A stretch of 64,000 nucleotides of DNA from Gordius sp. MW1 (GCA_964036665.1 OZ038532.1:496001-560000), one strand, 5' to 3'; positions 11,585 to 22,912 are shown, counted from the first letter of the stretch. The notes: generated by a model from the letters alone, not told the origin. Translations and numbers: made by a program.

Positions 11585-11635
11585 AGGCGCGTAGCCAGGA
11601 TTTTCACGAGAGGGGGGGGGGAAATCTGGCAAACA
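11585..11635. mobile_element. Fragment of a GGGCGTAGCCA-type MITE
   Basis: Only the end GCGTAGCCAGGATTTT plus a G-run is visible. Confidence 0.5.
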
Positions 11636-11945
11636 AAATTTTTTTACAATGCATTTAGTCAAAAATCAAATTAAATTAGATGTATATATTATGTTTATAG
11701 GTTATAAGTGACTTAAAGTCTTTGATGTAAAAATATAATATTTTAACCCATTTAATTTAGTTATTAATCAAAAAACCTGGTACCAAATATGCACAGAAAT
11801 TTTCATAAGAATTGGTCAAGCCGTTTCGGAGGAGTTTAACTACAAACACCGTGACACGAGAATTTTATATATTAGATTGAAAATTCTACAATAAATGGGC
11901 AAATAATTTAATACATACATTAAGAAAATTAATATAAATCTATAC

Positions 11946-12363
11946 AAGGGCGTAGCCAGCATTGGAATTAGAGTGGGGCAAAAATGATTATAGGAGGCAT
12001 TGGCGTAGGGAGGGGGTGGTTTTCGGGTTAGAACCCCTCTTATGATTTTAAATTTTTATATATTTAATAAAAAAAAAATATTCGTTGTAATTTTACTTTA
12101 AGTAATTTATTATTTTTACTCGATTGTCACTTTAAACTTTAGGGAAAAAAACATTTTGATCCAAAAAAATAGTTAAAAACATTTGACCTTAAAAATTTTG
12201 AACCCCCCCCCCCCCACCCCCCTGAGGAAATCCTTGTTACGCCTATGTAGGGAGGGGCAAAATTATCATTTTTTGAAATTTTAGCCATAATTTTAATTTC
12301 AACAAATTTTTAAATTTAGAGGGGGGTATCGCTCCTCCCTACCGCCCCTTGGCTACACCCACG
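11946..12363. mobile_element. GGGCGTAGCCA-type MITE interrupted by another MITE
   Basis: The outer copy starts GGGCGTAGCCAGCATTGG at 11948 and ends CCCCTTGGCTACACCCACG. Its middle is split by a ~245-bp insertion at about 12001-12247 with ends TGGCGTAGGGAGGGGG and CTTGTTACGCCTATG, a related but distinct MITE containing long C and A runs. Confidence 0.7.
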
Positions 12364-13514
12364 AATCTATGAATAGACATTTTTATCGGCGTCAATTGCT
12401 CTCTAATTCATTTCTTCTACATCTTCGAGATTTCGATTGTGATTGTGCATAATAAGAGAGGTCTACAAAAAAACCATCCTGCAAACTCTCCTCTTCTCCT
12501 CCACTCCCGCCTCTTTCATGTGTGTTTGGATAGATATGAGGCGGGAGTAAAAGGGAGAGAGATAGAGACAGAGAGAGAGATTGTTTTTAGTTAAAATTAT
12601 AAATGCCGTGGCAATATAGCCTCAAAAAAGTTAAAATGAGCATTTTTTGCACCTTCAACCTCGTTTATCTAAAAACGGAAAGTTTTGGAAAAAAATAAAA
12701 ACAGATTATTGTTCAGTGCAAAATTCTCTATCAGAGTAATTGGTCTGTTTGCGGGATGGAATCACAAAGTCAATATTTGTAGACGTGTAAATCGAGAAGA
12801 CTTACACTGTATAGATTTAGTTTGTGTCGTATTTTTAGAATTTTGATAAACTTTTCATTTGCCAGTTAAGTGAATACATTGTAACTTCCAGTGTTCTAAT
12901 AGCTTGATTAGTCCAGATCCTTCCCGCCGAGTTAAAGGTGCGATTTTATCAAAATTAGCCCTTAAAAAACGTTCAGAAAATTTTTTCATATTGTAAATGC
13001 AGACCTAAAAGTAAATCAAGGCACGTTAGGCTTGATAATATAATTACTTAATAGTGATTTTAAATTAAATAGGGATCTTTACTTTTTACTACAATGAAAC
13101 TTTTAACTCAGTATGTTTGTTTTTGAAATATAGACCTTAAATAAATTAAGAAATATTAGACCTGGTAATGTAATTACTTAATGAGTGATTATTTAAATTA
13201 ATATAGAAACCAGATGTCTTGTTAATATAATATTATATGGTTAGTAAACTTTGAGTTAAATAAAAGTGAAGCCTACACGGGTCGTTCTGGCTTGTCCTAG
13301 CAAATGAAATAATTGGGCATGAGTCAAGCCCAACGTACGAGTCCGACTAAAAGCCGCCTCGTCCAAAGCAAATCATATCAATAACATATTTTAAAAATAT
13401 TTTAATCCAAGGTAAGCTCCTGGGCCTAATTGGTTAAAAAAAAGGTGTATTTCTTAGTGATTTTGTAAGATACATGTTAAAATATATTAGATTAATAAGC
13501 AGGCATATAGCCAT
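12364..13514. other. Intergenic region with GA-rich microsatellite
   Basis: No gene recognised. Holds an inverted repeat at 12503-12548 and a GAGA-rich microsatellite at 12552-12582. Two short related AT-rich stretches near 13020-13080 and 13140-13210 share AATATAATTACTTAAT, suggesting a decayed local duplication. Confidence 0.4.
12503..12548. repeat. 11-bp perfect inverted repeat
   Basis: ACTCCCGCCTC and GAGGCGGGAGT separated by 24 bases. The stem can be extended imperfectly by the flanking CT-rich and GA-rich tracts. Confidence 0.75.
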
Positions 13515-13673
13515 GCACGGGCGTAGCCAGCAGTGGAATTAGAGGGGGGAAATAATAATTTAGGGACTGGCAAAATGATCGTATTTTGAAATTTTAGCTA
13601 TAATTTTAATAAATTTTTGGATTTAGAGGGGACAGCCGCCCTTCCTGCCCCCGTTCCTTTGACTGCGCCCATG
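13515..13673. mobile_element. GGGCGTAGCCA-type MITE
   Basis: Ends GCACGGGCGTAGCCAGCAG and TTGACTGCGCCCATG with the standard GGGGCAAA..AATTTTAGC..GGATTTAGAGG interior. Confidence 0.8.
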
Positions 13674-13859
13674 TAGCCATGGATCCAAACTATATTAAAT
13701 TTTACAATTTCTATGCTGATTATCTGCTAAATATAAAAAAAATCTTTGGGGTCGTGTGTAATTGAGGTAATAAATTTTGATTTTAGTTAAAGGAATTGGC
13801 TACCTTCGGGACCTAAAAATGATTGTGGTATTTGTAATTTTCCACTTTCCTTCTCACAG

Positions 13860-14010
13860 TAGAAATGATGAGGACTGGGGAGCTGTTAGATTTGGCAAAT
13901 ATATGCATCTTAGTGAAAGCCAAACAAGCCTTTATTAGGCCGCGAGCCCATGATGATGGTTACGCCGTCGGGTTCTTCACCGTCAATAGAGCTTTGGCCT
14001 GTGGGTTACA
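13860..14010 (+). CDS. Internal exon of an unidentified gene
   Basis: A 151-base exon with a strong acceptor (TTCCTTCTCACAG before 13860) and a strong donor (GTGAGT at 14011). It is open in the frame starting GAA ATG ATG and enters and leaves in phase 2. The 49 full codons have ordinary protein composition, with pieces such as 'GELLDLANICILVKAK' and 'DDGYAVGFFTVNRALACG'. I do not recognise the family and could not find the neighbouring exons. Frame, splice signals and GC content above the surroundings argue for a real coding exon; a transposon-derived exon is possible. Confidence 0.45.
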
Positions 14011-14590
14011 GTGAGTTAGAAAAACCGTTTTTTCAAAAATTGTCCGATTATTATATTTGTTATGGAATAACGGGGATGACGTCCCTTGCTGTATTGGCAG
14101 TGTAAAGAAAGTTTATTGTTCTATCGTCGCCACACCGCTGCTTTACATTTCCCACATATAAAATTATTTATACAACATTTTTCTTATAACACATGACATA
14201 TCGTCATGTTGTATTATGATCAAATATATATCAATCAACTCTTTTTTATCAAATTAAAAAACTTATTTCCTTGCGACTGTATTTAGAAAGTAAAAAGGAC
14301 GATAACCTATGATTAAAGTATACAATACCTCTAAGCTGCAGCTTTTAAATAAGATGCATCTGAAAAAAGACAATTAATTCCTTTTTTAAAGCAGATCTCT
14401 TCAATCTGTTGATTAACTTAAGTTGTAAGCTTAATATCTGTTTCAAATATTTTTTTATATTTTTTTTAAAGGGCATAGGATCAACAAAATATTAAGAATA
14501 TATAATAGTGCATTACATTAATAGGGATGCGTTTTACATATTTTGGATAGCGCTTAAAATATTGTATACTAAAGTTATAATTAAAGTTGT
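14011..14590. other. Non-coding AT-rich stretch
   Basis: Nothing recognised apart from T- and A-rich tracts. Confidence 0.3.
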
Positions 14591-15240
14591 TAAGTAACTA
14601 GTTACATGTAACTAGTTCCTGGAACTAATTATCTTTTTCAGAGGAACTGTAATTGTAGTTAGTTACATTAATTTAGTAACTATTGAGAAAAAGTTACAGT
14701 TAATTTTTATAAAATTTAATACGTTAAGTGTCCATCGGTTTAAATTAAAATTTTCTTTGCGGATTAAATTTAAATACTTAATTACTATTTTGAATAGATA
14801 AACCATTATATTATAAAAAATTAATTACAAGTACCATAATTAAATATGAATTAACTGAATACATAGTAATTTTTAAATTCTTGCCAAATTTACCTCTAAA
14901 TTTTGATCATTAAGCTATTTGAAATTTGAATCTTGTTAAATGTATGATAATTATCCTATGAAACATGTACCCCTACCATCCAGCGCCCCTCGAGACTATT
15001 TAGTCTTAGTTTAATTTTTAGTGAAAATTGGAGATTATTAGAACGGCAATATTGAATATAACGTTTTTTTGAAGTTGAATCATCATATAATACCCTGTGA
15101 TTTTTTAACATGTGAATATAGTATATTAAATATTTTTTTAATTTATCCGGGTAACTTTTAACGTAACTAGTTCCATCGGGTAAGTAACTGGAACCGTATT
15201 CGGTTACTTTAACGTAACTGTAACTGTTTACTTTTTTTTG
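14591..15240. mobile_element. Element with GTAACTAGTTAC subterminal repeats
   Basis: About 650 bp. The left end has AAGTAACTAGTTACATGTAAC and AGTTAGTTACATTAATTTAG. The right end has the inverse: CTAGTTCC, GGTTACTTTAACGTAACTG and TGTTTACTTTTTTTTG. Such repeated, palindromic subterminal words are typical of non-autonomous hAT-like elements; I found no clear target duplication. The 96-codon minus frame at 14956-15246 is a by-product of these repeats. Confidence 0.6.
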
Positions 15241-15867
15241 AAACAACTTATTTTAATGTCGTTTGAAAAAACTTTTTTAATGTCCTCTAACAAAAACAGA
15301 AAAAGAAAGGTATTCCAATTTATACAGGTTTAACTAGCAATTAAATGAGTGAAATTATTAAAAAATTATGTTGAGTTCACTAATATGGAAACTTTGACAA
15401 TTAAATTTTGACTTTAACTGTTTCAATAATGGGCTCGACTTGAAAATTGTGTATTTTAATAATTTTATTTATATAAAGGAATTAATCTAATTTAAAAATT
15501 TTATATTTACAAAATGATCATTATAGATGACGTAACGATTGCTTTATAACTTATTTAATTTGCCAAGAAATAATGTAAGATGAGTTTTTGAAATATGAAA
15601 TATTTAATTGCCTCAAATTTAATAATCTCGGCATTCTTTATATATTCTTTAACCAAGTAATATGAAAATTAACTACATAACTTTACTTTCTAATTTACCC
15701 TTTATAAAGTCTAGGAATAAAAGTTTTCAAATTGTAAATTACATTTGTCATGAAATTGCTAGATTTTTACTTAAATAAGACCTTTTATTATTTTAATTAG
15801 AAATTGTTAAGAGTCTTTAAAATTAATCAAAAATTCGAGGGAAATTAAATCAAGGTATGAGGAGTAT

Positions 15868-16027
15868 GCATGGCGTAGCCAGCCTTAGGATCAGAGGGGG
15901 GGGGGGGGGTAGTAATGATTGAAGGAAGGCAAAATAATCATTTTTTAGCCTTAATTTTAATAAATCTCAACAAATGTTTGGATTTAGAAAAGGGGCAGCC
16001 GCCCCTTCCCCCTTGGCTACGCCCATG
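15868..16027. mobile_element. GGGCGTAGCCA-type MITE
   Basis: Ends GCATGGCGTAGCCAGCC and TTGGCTACGCCCATG; flanks GGAGTATG and AGAGTATG form an 8-bp duplication with one mismatch. Contains a 15-base G-run. Confidence 0.8.
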
Positions 16028-16107
16028 AGAGTATGACAATGGGGACATTTAATTTTTATTAAAGTTAAGAGAACTTTATTATTAAATTAGCAATATAACT
16101 AAATCAG

Positions 16108-16973
16108 AGTGTCCGAATTTGAGTGTCCCTATCAAATGCAAGACCCAAAATGTGATACAGATCCACCATCAGATTGCCAAGGTGGTCTAGTTACGGATGC
16201 CTGCGGGTGTTGTCAAGTTTGCGGAAAGGTTTGCACGAAAAAATAATAAATCTGTCCATGGGCGGAGTCTGGGGGTGGCAGGGAGAGGCAACTGCCCCTC
16301 TAAATCCTAAATTCTTTAAAATTTCTTATTTTTATGGCTTTAAAATATTATCTATTTGCCTCTCCCTAAATCATTGTTGCCCTTCTCTGATTTCAATCCT
16401 GACTACACCCATGAATCTGTCCATTCACTTTTAAATTTTTAACATTTTATCAAATAACGACATAGTTAGGCGGATTTGAAATTTTTAGAGATGTGATTAA
16501 AAAGCTTGTCAAATGAAAAAGTTTGAATATTATACAATTTTAGAATTTAAATTGTATTATAACATTTGTTTAATATGAATTTTTATATTAAATCGGGATA
16601 GATTATAGAGGAACCGGTCAAAGTAGCAGAAAAAAAGCAGCCAAATTGGTCAGAACTCATCAAGATCACGATTGGTCAGGAGGGTTAAGGTTAGTGTTTT
16701 AGGTCAGAGTTTTAGGTTAGGGTTAGATGCACATCAAATTCCCTCCCAATTTGAGATTTAATTTTAATATATTGATTATCTAAAAGTCATATTTTTCTGC
16801 TACTTTTTTATCATTCTGCTACTTTGACCCCTATCTAGATTATAGGTGAGGCTTGTGGTAGCATATATTTCCAATTTTGCGATAAGGGATTGATTTGCAA
16901 ACAACCACCTGATGTTGAAATTACCGAAGAAGAAGGAGTTTGCATAGCCGGACGACTTAGGATTTATTATTAA
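16108..16973 (+). CDS. IGFBP N-terminal-domain-like secreted protein (two exons)
   Basis: Exon 16108-16228 encodes 'ECPYQMQDPKCDTDPPSDCQ' and then 'DACGCCQVCGK', the Cys pattern with the CGCCxVC motif of the IGFBP N-terminal domain. Exon 16839-16973 continues in phase 0 with 'GEACGSIYFQFCDKGLICKQ' and ends after 'EEGVCIAG' with a short tail and TAA. Splice ends are AG before 16108, GT after 16228 and AG before 16839. In the family this domain binds IGF-like peptides or occurs in single-domain secreted proteins (SIBD type); a small extracellular protein is inferred. The exon with start codon and signal peptide was not found upstream. A MITE (16257-16413) sits in the intron. Confidence 0.75.
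16257..16413. mobile_element. GGGCGTAGCCA-type MITE inside an intron
   Basis: Ends CATGGGCGGAGTCTGGGG and CCTGACTACACCCATG. It lies between the two IGFBP-like exons. Confidence 0.75.
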
Positions 16974-17059
16974 AATTAAAAGAATAATATATTATGGAAA
17001 TAACTTTTTTATTCTGCTCGTTATAACATAAGCTAAGTAGTTTTTATGAAATTAAAAAG

Positions 17060-17190
17060 CTGGGGAGACTTGCGGTCCTAAACAACATGGCAAATGCAAG
17101 CGGGGTTTATATTGTGATCAGATAAGCCCAGGCAATATTGGAGTTTGTAAAAAGAAAGAACTCCTTTTTCATGGGAGATAAATCAACGAT
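17060..17190 (+). CDS. Second copy of the IGFBP-like 3' exon
   Basis: After an acceptor AG at 17058-17059 the frame reads 'GETCGPKQHGKCKRGLYCDQ', 'NIGVCKKKELLFHGR', stop. It matches the second half of the IGFBP-N domain better than the 16839 exon does (GETCG, KCKRGLYC, GVC). It needs a preceding exon ending in phase 1, whereas 16108-16228 ends in phase 0, so it cannot simply replace the 16839 exon. Either it belongs to a tandem paralogue with a lost or unseen first exon, or to a non-canonical splice form. Confidence 0.55.
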
Positions 17191-17347
17191 CGCAAGTCAC
17201 CAAAGTCATTTAATGCTTTACGTTTATATAAGAATGTTTTAAATTTATATAATGTGTCAACAAATAAATTACAAGATATACTTTAGATAGAAATTTATAA
17301 AAACGCAACAACTTTGTTATGTCCCCTTTAGTGATTATAAGTAACTA

Positions 17348-18535
17348 GATGAACCCGGCAAGCGTTGTTTTGCCATTTCCCGGGTGTATTAGCAGAATAT
17401 ATATCATCTTATTGATAAATTTCAATAGTATATCAAATATAGGCAAGTGTTTATTATGCAAAAATATTTAAATAAACAGTTAAAGAGGGTCCAAACCCCA
17501 GGCCCACCCAAGAGAGAAAACCGCCCCATGGCCCCCCCCCCCAAGGGAAAAATCTTTGGCCCCCTAGCCCTTCAAGCAATCTTTTTTTAATTTTTTGTAA
17601 TTAAGAAACAATATCATAATTATTTGTTTCTGAATAAAACTTTTAATTCTGAACTTAATAATGTCCGAAGAACTGAGATATATCAACATTTAGGGCACTT
17701 TTTTTTAAAGTATTTTCATTTATCTCCTTATTTAACGCGCAACATCTTATAGATAAATTTCAATAGATTAAGAATATATCAAATATGAAATATAATTGGT
17801 AAGTGATTATTATGCAAAAAATTTTAAACAAATAGTTAAAGAGGGTCCAAGGCCCAGGCCCACCCAAGATAGAAAACCTGGCCCCATGGCCCCCCCCAAA
17901 GGGAAAAATCTTTGGCCCCCTGGCCCTTCAAGCAATTTTTTTAAATTTTTGTAATTAAGAAACAATATCATAATTATAATTATTTGTTTCTGAATGAAAC
18001 TTTTAATTTTGAACTTAATAATGTCCGAAGAACTGAGATGATATATCAACATTTATTGGCACTTTGTTAAAAGAATTTTCATTTTTCTCCTTATTTAAAG
18101 CGCAAAAAATGACAAAATTAGATTTTTAATTTATTTAGCCACGCAGGAGGGGACACGACCGTCCTAGAATAATAATAATCGACGTGAAAAATAAGCAAAA
18201 AAATGACTTTGATTTAATGTTTCGAATCGTAAAAAGTTTCCATTTTGCGCAGCACATGCCTACATTTATCACACTACAAACGAGAGATACGCAGTACGTC
18301 ATGAGGTTGCGTTTGATTGACATTTTTTTAACCGTCAAAACGTATAAAACAAACTCGAAAACTACTTGACCGATTTGGCTCGAACAAATTTTAAAACATG
18401 CTCCGGAGTGGCAGGAATAAACTGTGAAGTTTTGAGCCAAATCGGTCTGGTAGTTTTCCAAAATTGGTGGCGGCATACACACATACACACACACACATAG
18501 TTTCATTTTTATATATAAGGTATAATATCTAGCAG
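17348..18535 (+). mobile_element. Decayed element containing a tandem ~340-bp duplication
   Basis: Starts GAACCCGGCAAGCGTTGTTT (compare 10411) and ends with CACACACACACA and TTTATATATAAGG. Inside, 17405-17743 and 17744-18105 are tandem copies of a block with ATAAATTTCAATAG, GGCCCACCCAAGA, GGCCCCATGGCCCCCC and GGGAAAAATCTTTGGCC. The GC-rich core is the inverse of the right subterminal part of the hAT at 33232-35550, so hAT-derived DNA is embedded here. Confidence 0.45.
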
Positions 18536-18774
18536 CTCTAAAAGAAGATCTATCACAAAATTCATTATCCCTAAAAGCTGCTTTTAAACACAGTTTAACA
18601 AAATTAACAAAGTTTTTCAAAAACTAGTCCCTTTTATTGTGAAGTAGTTGAGAATTATAGCCTTACGCGTTAGATTCACTTAAGCCATGAAAATTTAGTC
18701 TTATTAAAGAAATGTATGTTTTCAGGCTTCTTAATGTCATTATATTGTTGTGTCAAAAAGAATTAGCCTGACAC

Positions 18775-19799
18775 TAGAGAAAACGGGCCTGTTTAGGTCG
18801 GTCGGCCCCCCCGTAATAAAAATTTAAAAGCCCGGCCCGGGCCCGTCAAAATATGAAATTATAAGCCCGGGCCCGGCCCGCTAATTTTATACAAAGCCCG
18901 AGCCCGGCCGGGCCCGTAAATTTTTAATTAATTTGTTTATTTTTTTTTATCGATATGGTAAATAATATGTATCTGTTAAAAATGTTAATAAAAATATTGT
19001 AAAAATAATCAATTAATAATTCTCGATCAGATGAGATCTTCCATCTTTTAAGAGGCGACCTACAGGGAAAAAATCTCTTTTACAAGTGGCGCTTTGGGAT
19101 ACTTAAAACTATCAAATAGACTTCTAAAACCCATATTTAAGGTTATAAATTTTTTATATACTTGGCTTCTTTGCTCTTCCACCATTTCAAATTATTAGGT
19201 TTTTGATAAAAATGAATAATCAGTAATATTTTACAAAAGTATTTTAACAAATAAATTTCAAAATTTGTTTTTTAAATTTGCTAATGAATATATATATATA
19301 AATAATCTTACATAATATTAAATTATTTCACTCAATATTGCTAGAGGGTATTGGGGATGCAAGGATGAGCAGCTGCCCCCCTCTAAATCCAAAAATTCTT
19401 GATCTAAAATACATTTTTTGCCCTCCTTAAACTGCCCTCCTTTAATTTAAATAGGTTATGCCCATGAGTTCTCGTGTATAACCGGTTGAGATATTGGTGA
19501 ATTAATGAACTAAGATGGAAAGAAAATTTAACTTACGTTGTTAATTTAATATACATAAAATAATTATAAATTAGAGCATTATAAAAACAACTTCTTTTAT
19601 GCCAAATCTGTTTGTTTTTGTCACGGGCTTTTAACGGGCCTTAAGTTTATCTAGGCCTGCCCGAGCCCGTTCAGTCATATAATGGCCCGTCTAGGCCCGG
19701 CCCGTTGCTTTATTTTTAAGCAGAAGCCCATCTAAGTCCGGCCCGCAGGCCGGGTTTTTAGGCCCGTCCGCTAGCCGGGCCGGGCCGTGCAGGTCTCTA
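18775..19799. mobile_element. hAT-type element with GGGCCCGGCC subterminal repeats
   Basis: Ends TAGAGAAAACGGGCC and GGTCTCTA (inverse TAGAGACC), flanked by CCTGACAC and CCTGAGAC (8 bp, one mismatch). Both subterminal zones hold many GGCCCGGGCCCG words in opposite orientation. There is no transposase; a degraded MITE (19341-19466) lies inside. Non-autonomous. Confidence 0.75.
19341..19466. mobile_element. GGGCGTAGCCA-type MITE, eroded left end
   Basis: GAGCAGCTGCCCCCCTCTAA interior and GGTTATGCCCATG right end, nested in the hAT-type element. Confidence 0.6.
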
Positions 19800-20060
19800 C
19801 CTGAGACTGCATTGGATTAAAATCCGTTAAATATAAAAAGTATTTTTAAAAAAAACTTATGGACTATAAGTTTACTTTTTTTATCTTCTTAATGAAAGTT
19901 TTTTGTATGAAAACAAAGCTACATATATAAGCGTAATACAAAAAGTGGTTTAATACAAAAATCTATATCATTGTCGTCTAAAATTGCATTGATATGATGC
20001 CTTGTTAAATTCTAATATGAACTATATTTCCAGTACTGTATTTTGATTTAGCTTGCTTGA

Positions 20061-20454
20061 AAGAACTCGGCGGATCTTAAAACTGCTGTCGGTATCGCTA
20101 TGGACATCTACTACCAACATTACTGGCAATTTTTTCAGTGCCCACAACCGGATCTGCGCAATGACTCAACTTGCCTAAAATGTGGGGCGGTGTCCCGGCG
20201 AAATCCTGACGCAAACACCTTCATTGGGATCCAGGGGCGTAGCCCCTACTAAGTCTGAAAGACTTAGCTAGAATCAGATTGATTTGTTTTTGCAGTATAC
20301 ACCCTTAAAATGGGGCAAAAATGCCTATTTTTGCAAATTTGAACGCAATTGTTTCAATAAGCATGACGTATTGGATAAAACGGAGAAGATATTCATGTTC
20401 AGCACAAAGGACTTTATAAAATTGATAACCGGTTTTCCGGTTGACTTTTGTTGA
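20061..20454 (+). CDS. Two possible exons of an unknown Cys-containing protein
   Basis: Frame 20061-20252 has no stop for 63 codons and reads 'AVGIAMDIYYQHYWQFFQCP' then 'NDSTCLKCGAVSRRNPDANT', with a CxxC pair and aromatic clusters not expected by chance. A second block begins after a strong acceptor (TTTGTTTTTGCAG before 20296) and reads 'KWGKNAYFCKFERNCF' then 'TEKIFMFSTKDFIKLI'. It may end at a donor near 20432 or at TGA 20452-20454. I do not recognise the family, the exact exon ends are not fixed, and the two blocks may not belong together. Confidence 0.35.
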
Positions 20455-20712
20455 CCAGTGTTATTGCATAATCAGCTCAGCTACATAAAAAACCTATATT
20501 TAAGTTTAAACCAAAGGAATTATAAAATAAAATGATGGTTTTAAAGCATAATAGGTTGACTGGTTCTTCACCTGGGAGCTTAATGATATTTTTTATCTTG
20601 TGTATAATTTTGTTTTGGTGTATTATTTTGTCACTTTTTATTATTTGATTGTTTAATATTTATTAATCGCAGTTATTTGGTGTCGCTGACAGGCCGAAAT
20701 CTGGTGTAAGAT

Positions 20713-22247
20713 TAGTGATGCGGAAAACAGAGAAAAATCTCGGTCTCGGTCTCGTCTCGAAAAACCGAGACGAGAAATTGAAAAATGGAGTCGAGATCGA
20801 GACGAGAATTTTGATGTCGAGATCGAGACGAGAATTTTGATGTCGAGACGAGACGATACGAGATTATTTCGGCGAGATCTCGACTTTTTATTGATCGTTA
20901 GATTTTGTAAATTAATGTGTCTATTGATTTGCATGATTTACATTTAAGGTATATTAAGTGTAAATGAATATATAATGGAATATATATTTGATATTAAAAA
21001 AATTCCGAAGTGTTATAAATAGTATATATTTTTGAAACAATTTAAAATTTGGCAATCATTACCTAAGTTAAGTATGGTTGACTTTTAGGGTATGTGAATA
21101 ATTGTATAATATATTTATCACATATTTATATCCATAGCATTATTAAATATTACGAAAGTTTAGGCTTAAAATGAGTTCCGATAAAATAGTAAATATTACT
21201 AAAGCATATTTAAATTTCGGTTACTCATCCTGCATGATGCAGTAATTATAAATTTGAACCTTAATAAGACATTAAGTGAATACATAGTTTTGTCATATGC
21301 ATTACTTTTCACATTACAAGCTGGGTTGGCAGGTGCATTCAAATTTACTATAATTTCTATAATTGTGCAATATAAAAAAATACACGAACCTATATTGTAT
21401 TCGATAAAGAACTATTTAATGGCAAAGTTAGTTAAAATTGGAAGGTAATTATTTTGTTTGATTATCAAGATTTTAGTTACAAATTTAAATACGTGCAGTT
21501 TAATTCAAAGTTTAAAACCTTATGTTCTTAATCCTATATAATGCTGCTTTTATTGTTGTTTTTATAACGTATTAATATGTACAACTAGTTGATCACTCGC
21601 ACTTTGTGGTTTATAACGCTATAGTGAAAATGCAATAAACACTATGGGCTTTAATTGATGATGGTAATATCAATGGACTTAAACGTTGCCTTAAATATGT
21701 TAAGGTCTACTTTGAAGCTTTAGCCAGGTTTAATAACGGGTCTCAATATGCTCAATTGTGCAACTAAGTCAACTAAGCAAACTTATAATTTTCTCAGTCT
21801 ATTTAGAGTTGACAAACACAGTAAATTTGATACAAATGTTATAGTTTGCTAGAACTAAAATTTAATTTTCTATACTTCAAATTTATTTTTAGTTTGAATT
21901 TTCCATAGAAATATTTTCTTCATGAATTAATTAATATCTTTATATTGTCAATGAGATGTCGTGTCCCGCTAAATCTTTAAAAAGTTTGTGTATTAAACCT
22001 TTTTAAAAAATATAAAAGTTTGCCATTTGGATTTTTTAACACTTATTTAATATTTTTTAAAACAAGAGAGATTTTTATTCCGTATATATTTTTCATTTAA
22101 AAAGTCTTGACGAGACGAGAATTCTCGTCAAGACTAGACGAGACCGAAATTTTTCTAGACCGAGACGAGATGAGATCGAGATTTTCATAATCGCTCCCGA
22201 GACGAGACGAGTTTTGTTTTCGAGACCGAGACGAGATCGTAACATTA
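20713..22247. mobile_element. hAT-type element with GACGAGACGAG subterminal repeats
   Basis: Perfect 8-bp duplication TGTAAGAT on both sides (20705-20712 and 22248-22255). Left end TAGTGATGCGGAAAA; right end ATCGTAACATTA. Both subterminal zones are packed with CGAGACGAG/TCTCGTCTCG words. The middle is AT-rich; a 64-codon frame (21254-21448) shows no transposase motif. Non-autonomous; a fragment of the same family is at ~52555-52650. Confidence 0.8.
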
Positions 22248-22744
22248 TGTAAGATAGGTATCGCAAGAAGGAGCAACGTTAACAAAAAGAGGAAGGGGGG
22301 TCTTAAGAAAGCCTGTCTAAAAAATTCAGCATTAACCATCTCTCGTTATCGTAATGGACTTGACGCAGACATTTAACATCCTTTCGATTTCCTTTCCCTA
22401 CCAAAATTTCCTAAGGTGTGTTTGGCATTTTTAAGAATGAAGCCAGTTTTGAGTATATTTAACTATAGAGTATCAACCTTCCTTTATTTTTAATGAAATA
22501 AGCAATATTTTAATGTATATTAATGTTTGATTACATGAAAATATATCCATTATACATACCTTAGTTAGATAATTTGAATACAAAATCGAATTATTACGCG
22601 CAACGTTTTTCACACACCTTATTATACAATTTGAATGTAACATAGACATTGGAATATAAAAATTTGAATACTATTACTAAATATATATATATATATATAT
22701 ATATGTTTTTCGCTATTTAGATAAATACTTACTACGCTTTTAAT
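22248..22744. other. Intergenic region
   Basis: No gene recognised. Holds a TA dinucleotide run at 22680-22704 just before a MITE. Confidence 0.4.
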
Positions 22745-22912
22745 CATGAGCGTAGCCAAGGGATGCAGGGAGGGGCAGCTGCCCCCCCCCCCTTTTAAAC
22801 CAAGAATTGTAGCAATTTGTGAAAATTATGGCCAAAATTTTAAAAAATTATCATTTTATTCCTCTCTAAATTACCATTGTCCCCCTCTAATACCAATGCT
22901 GACTACGCCCAT
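22745..22912. mobile_element. GGGCGTAGCCA-type MITE
   Basis: Ends CATGAGCGTAGCCAAGG and GCTGACTACGCCCATA. It lies about 240 bp upstream of the SIRT2 start codon, so close to its promoter. Confidence 0.75.

Larger units (their letters stand above)
10411..11885 (+). mobile_element. Degraded retroelement-like unit with CTGACCCGTCAAACC start
   Basis: Begins AGCTGACCCGTCAAACCTTG, a motif common at the start of decayed elements (compare 17348), and ends near AATTTTCATAAGAATTGGTC..ACGAGAATTTTATATATTAG, which looks like a LINE 3' tail. It shares GTCAAAACGTATAAAAC with the unit ending at 18530. MITEs are inserted inside. No intact frame. Class uncertain. Confidence 0.35.

Noticed and set aside
14956..15246. 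96-codon minus-strand open frame
   Set aside because: It lies in the subterminal repeats of a MITE-like element and has no protein-like composition.
17053..17190. Treating the 17060 exon as a simple alternative to 16839-16973
   Set aside because: The donor at 16229 is phase 0 and the 17060 acceptor needs phase 1; a direct splice would shift the frame.
18135..18620. 161-codon minus-strand open frame
   Set aside because: It covers the decayed 3' end of a repeat with CA microsatellite; the residues are low-complexity and no motif is visible.
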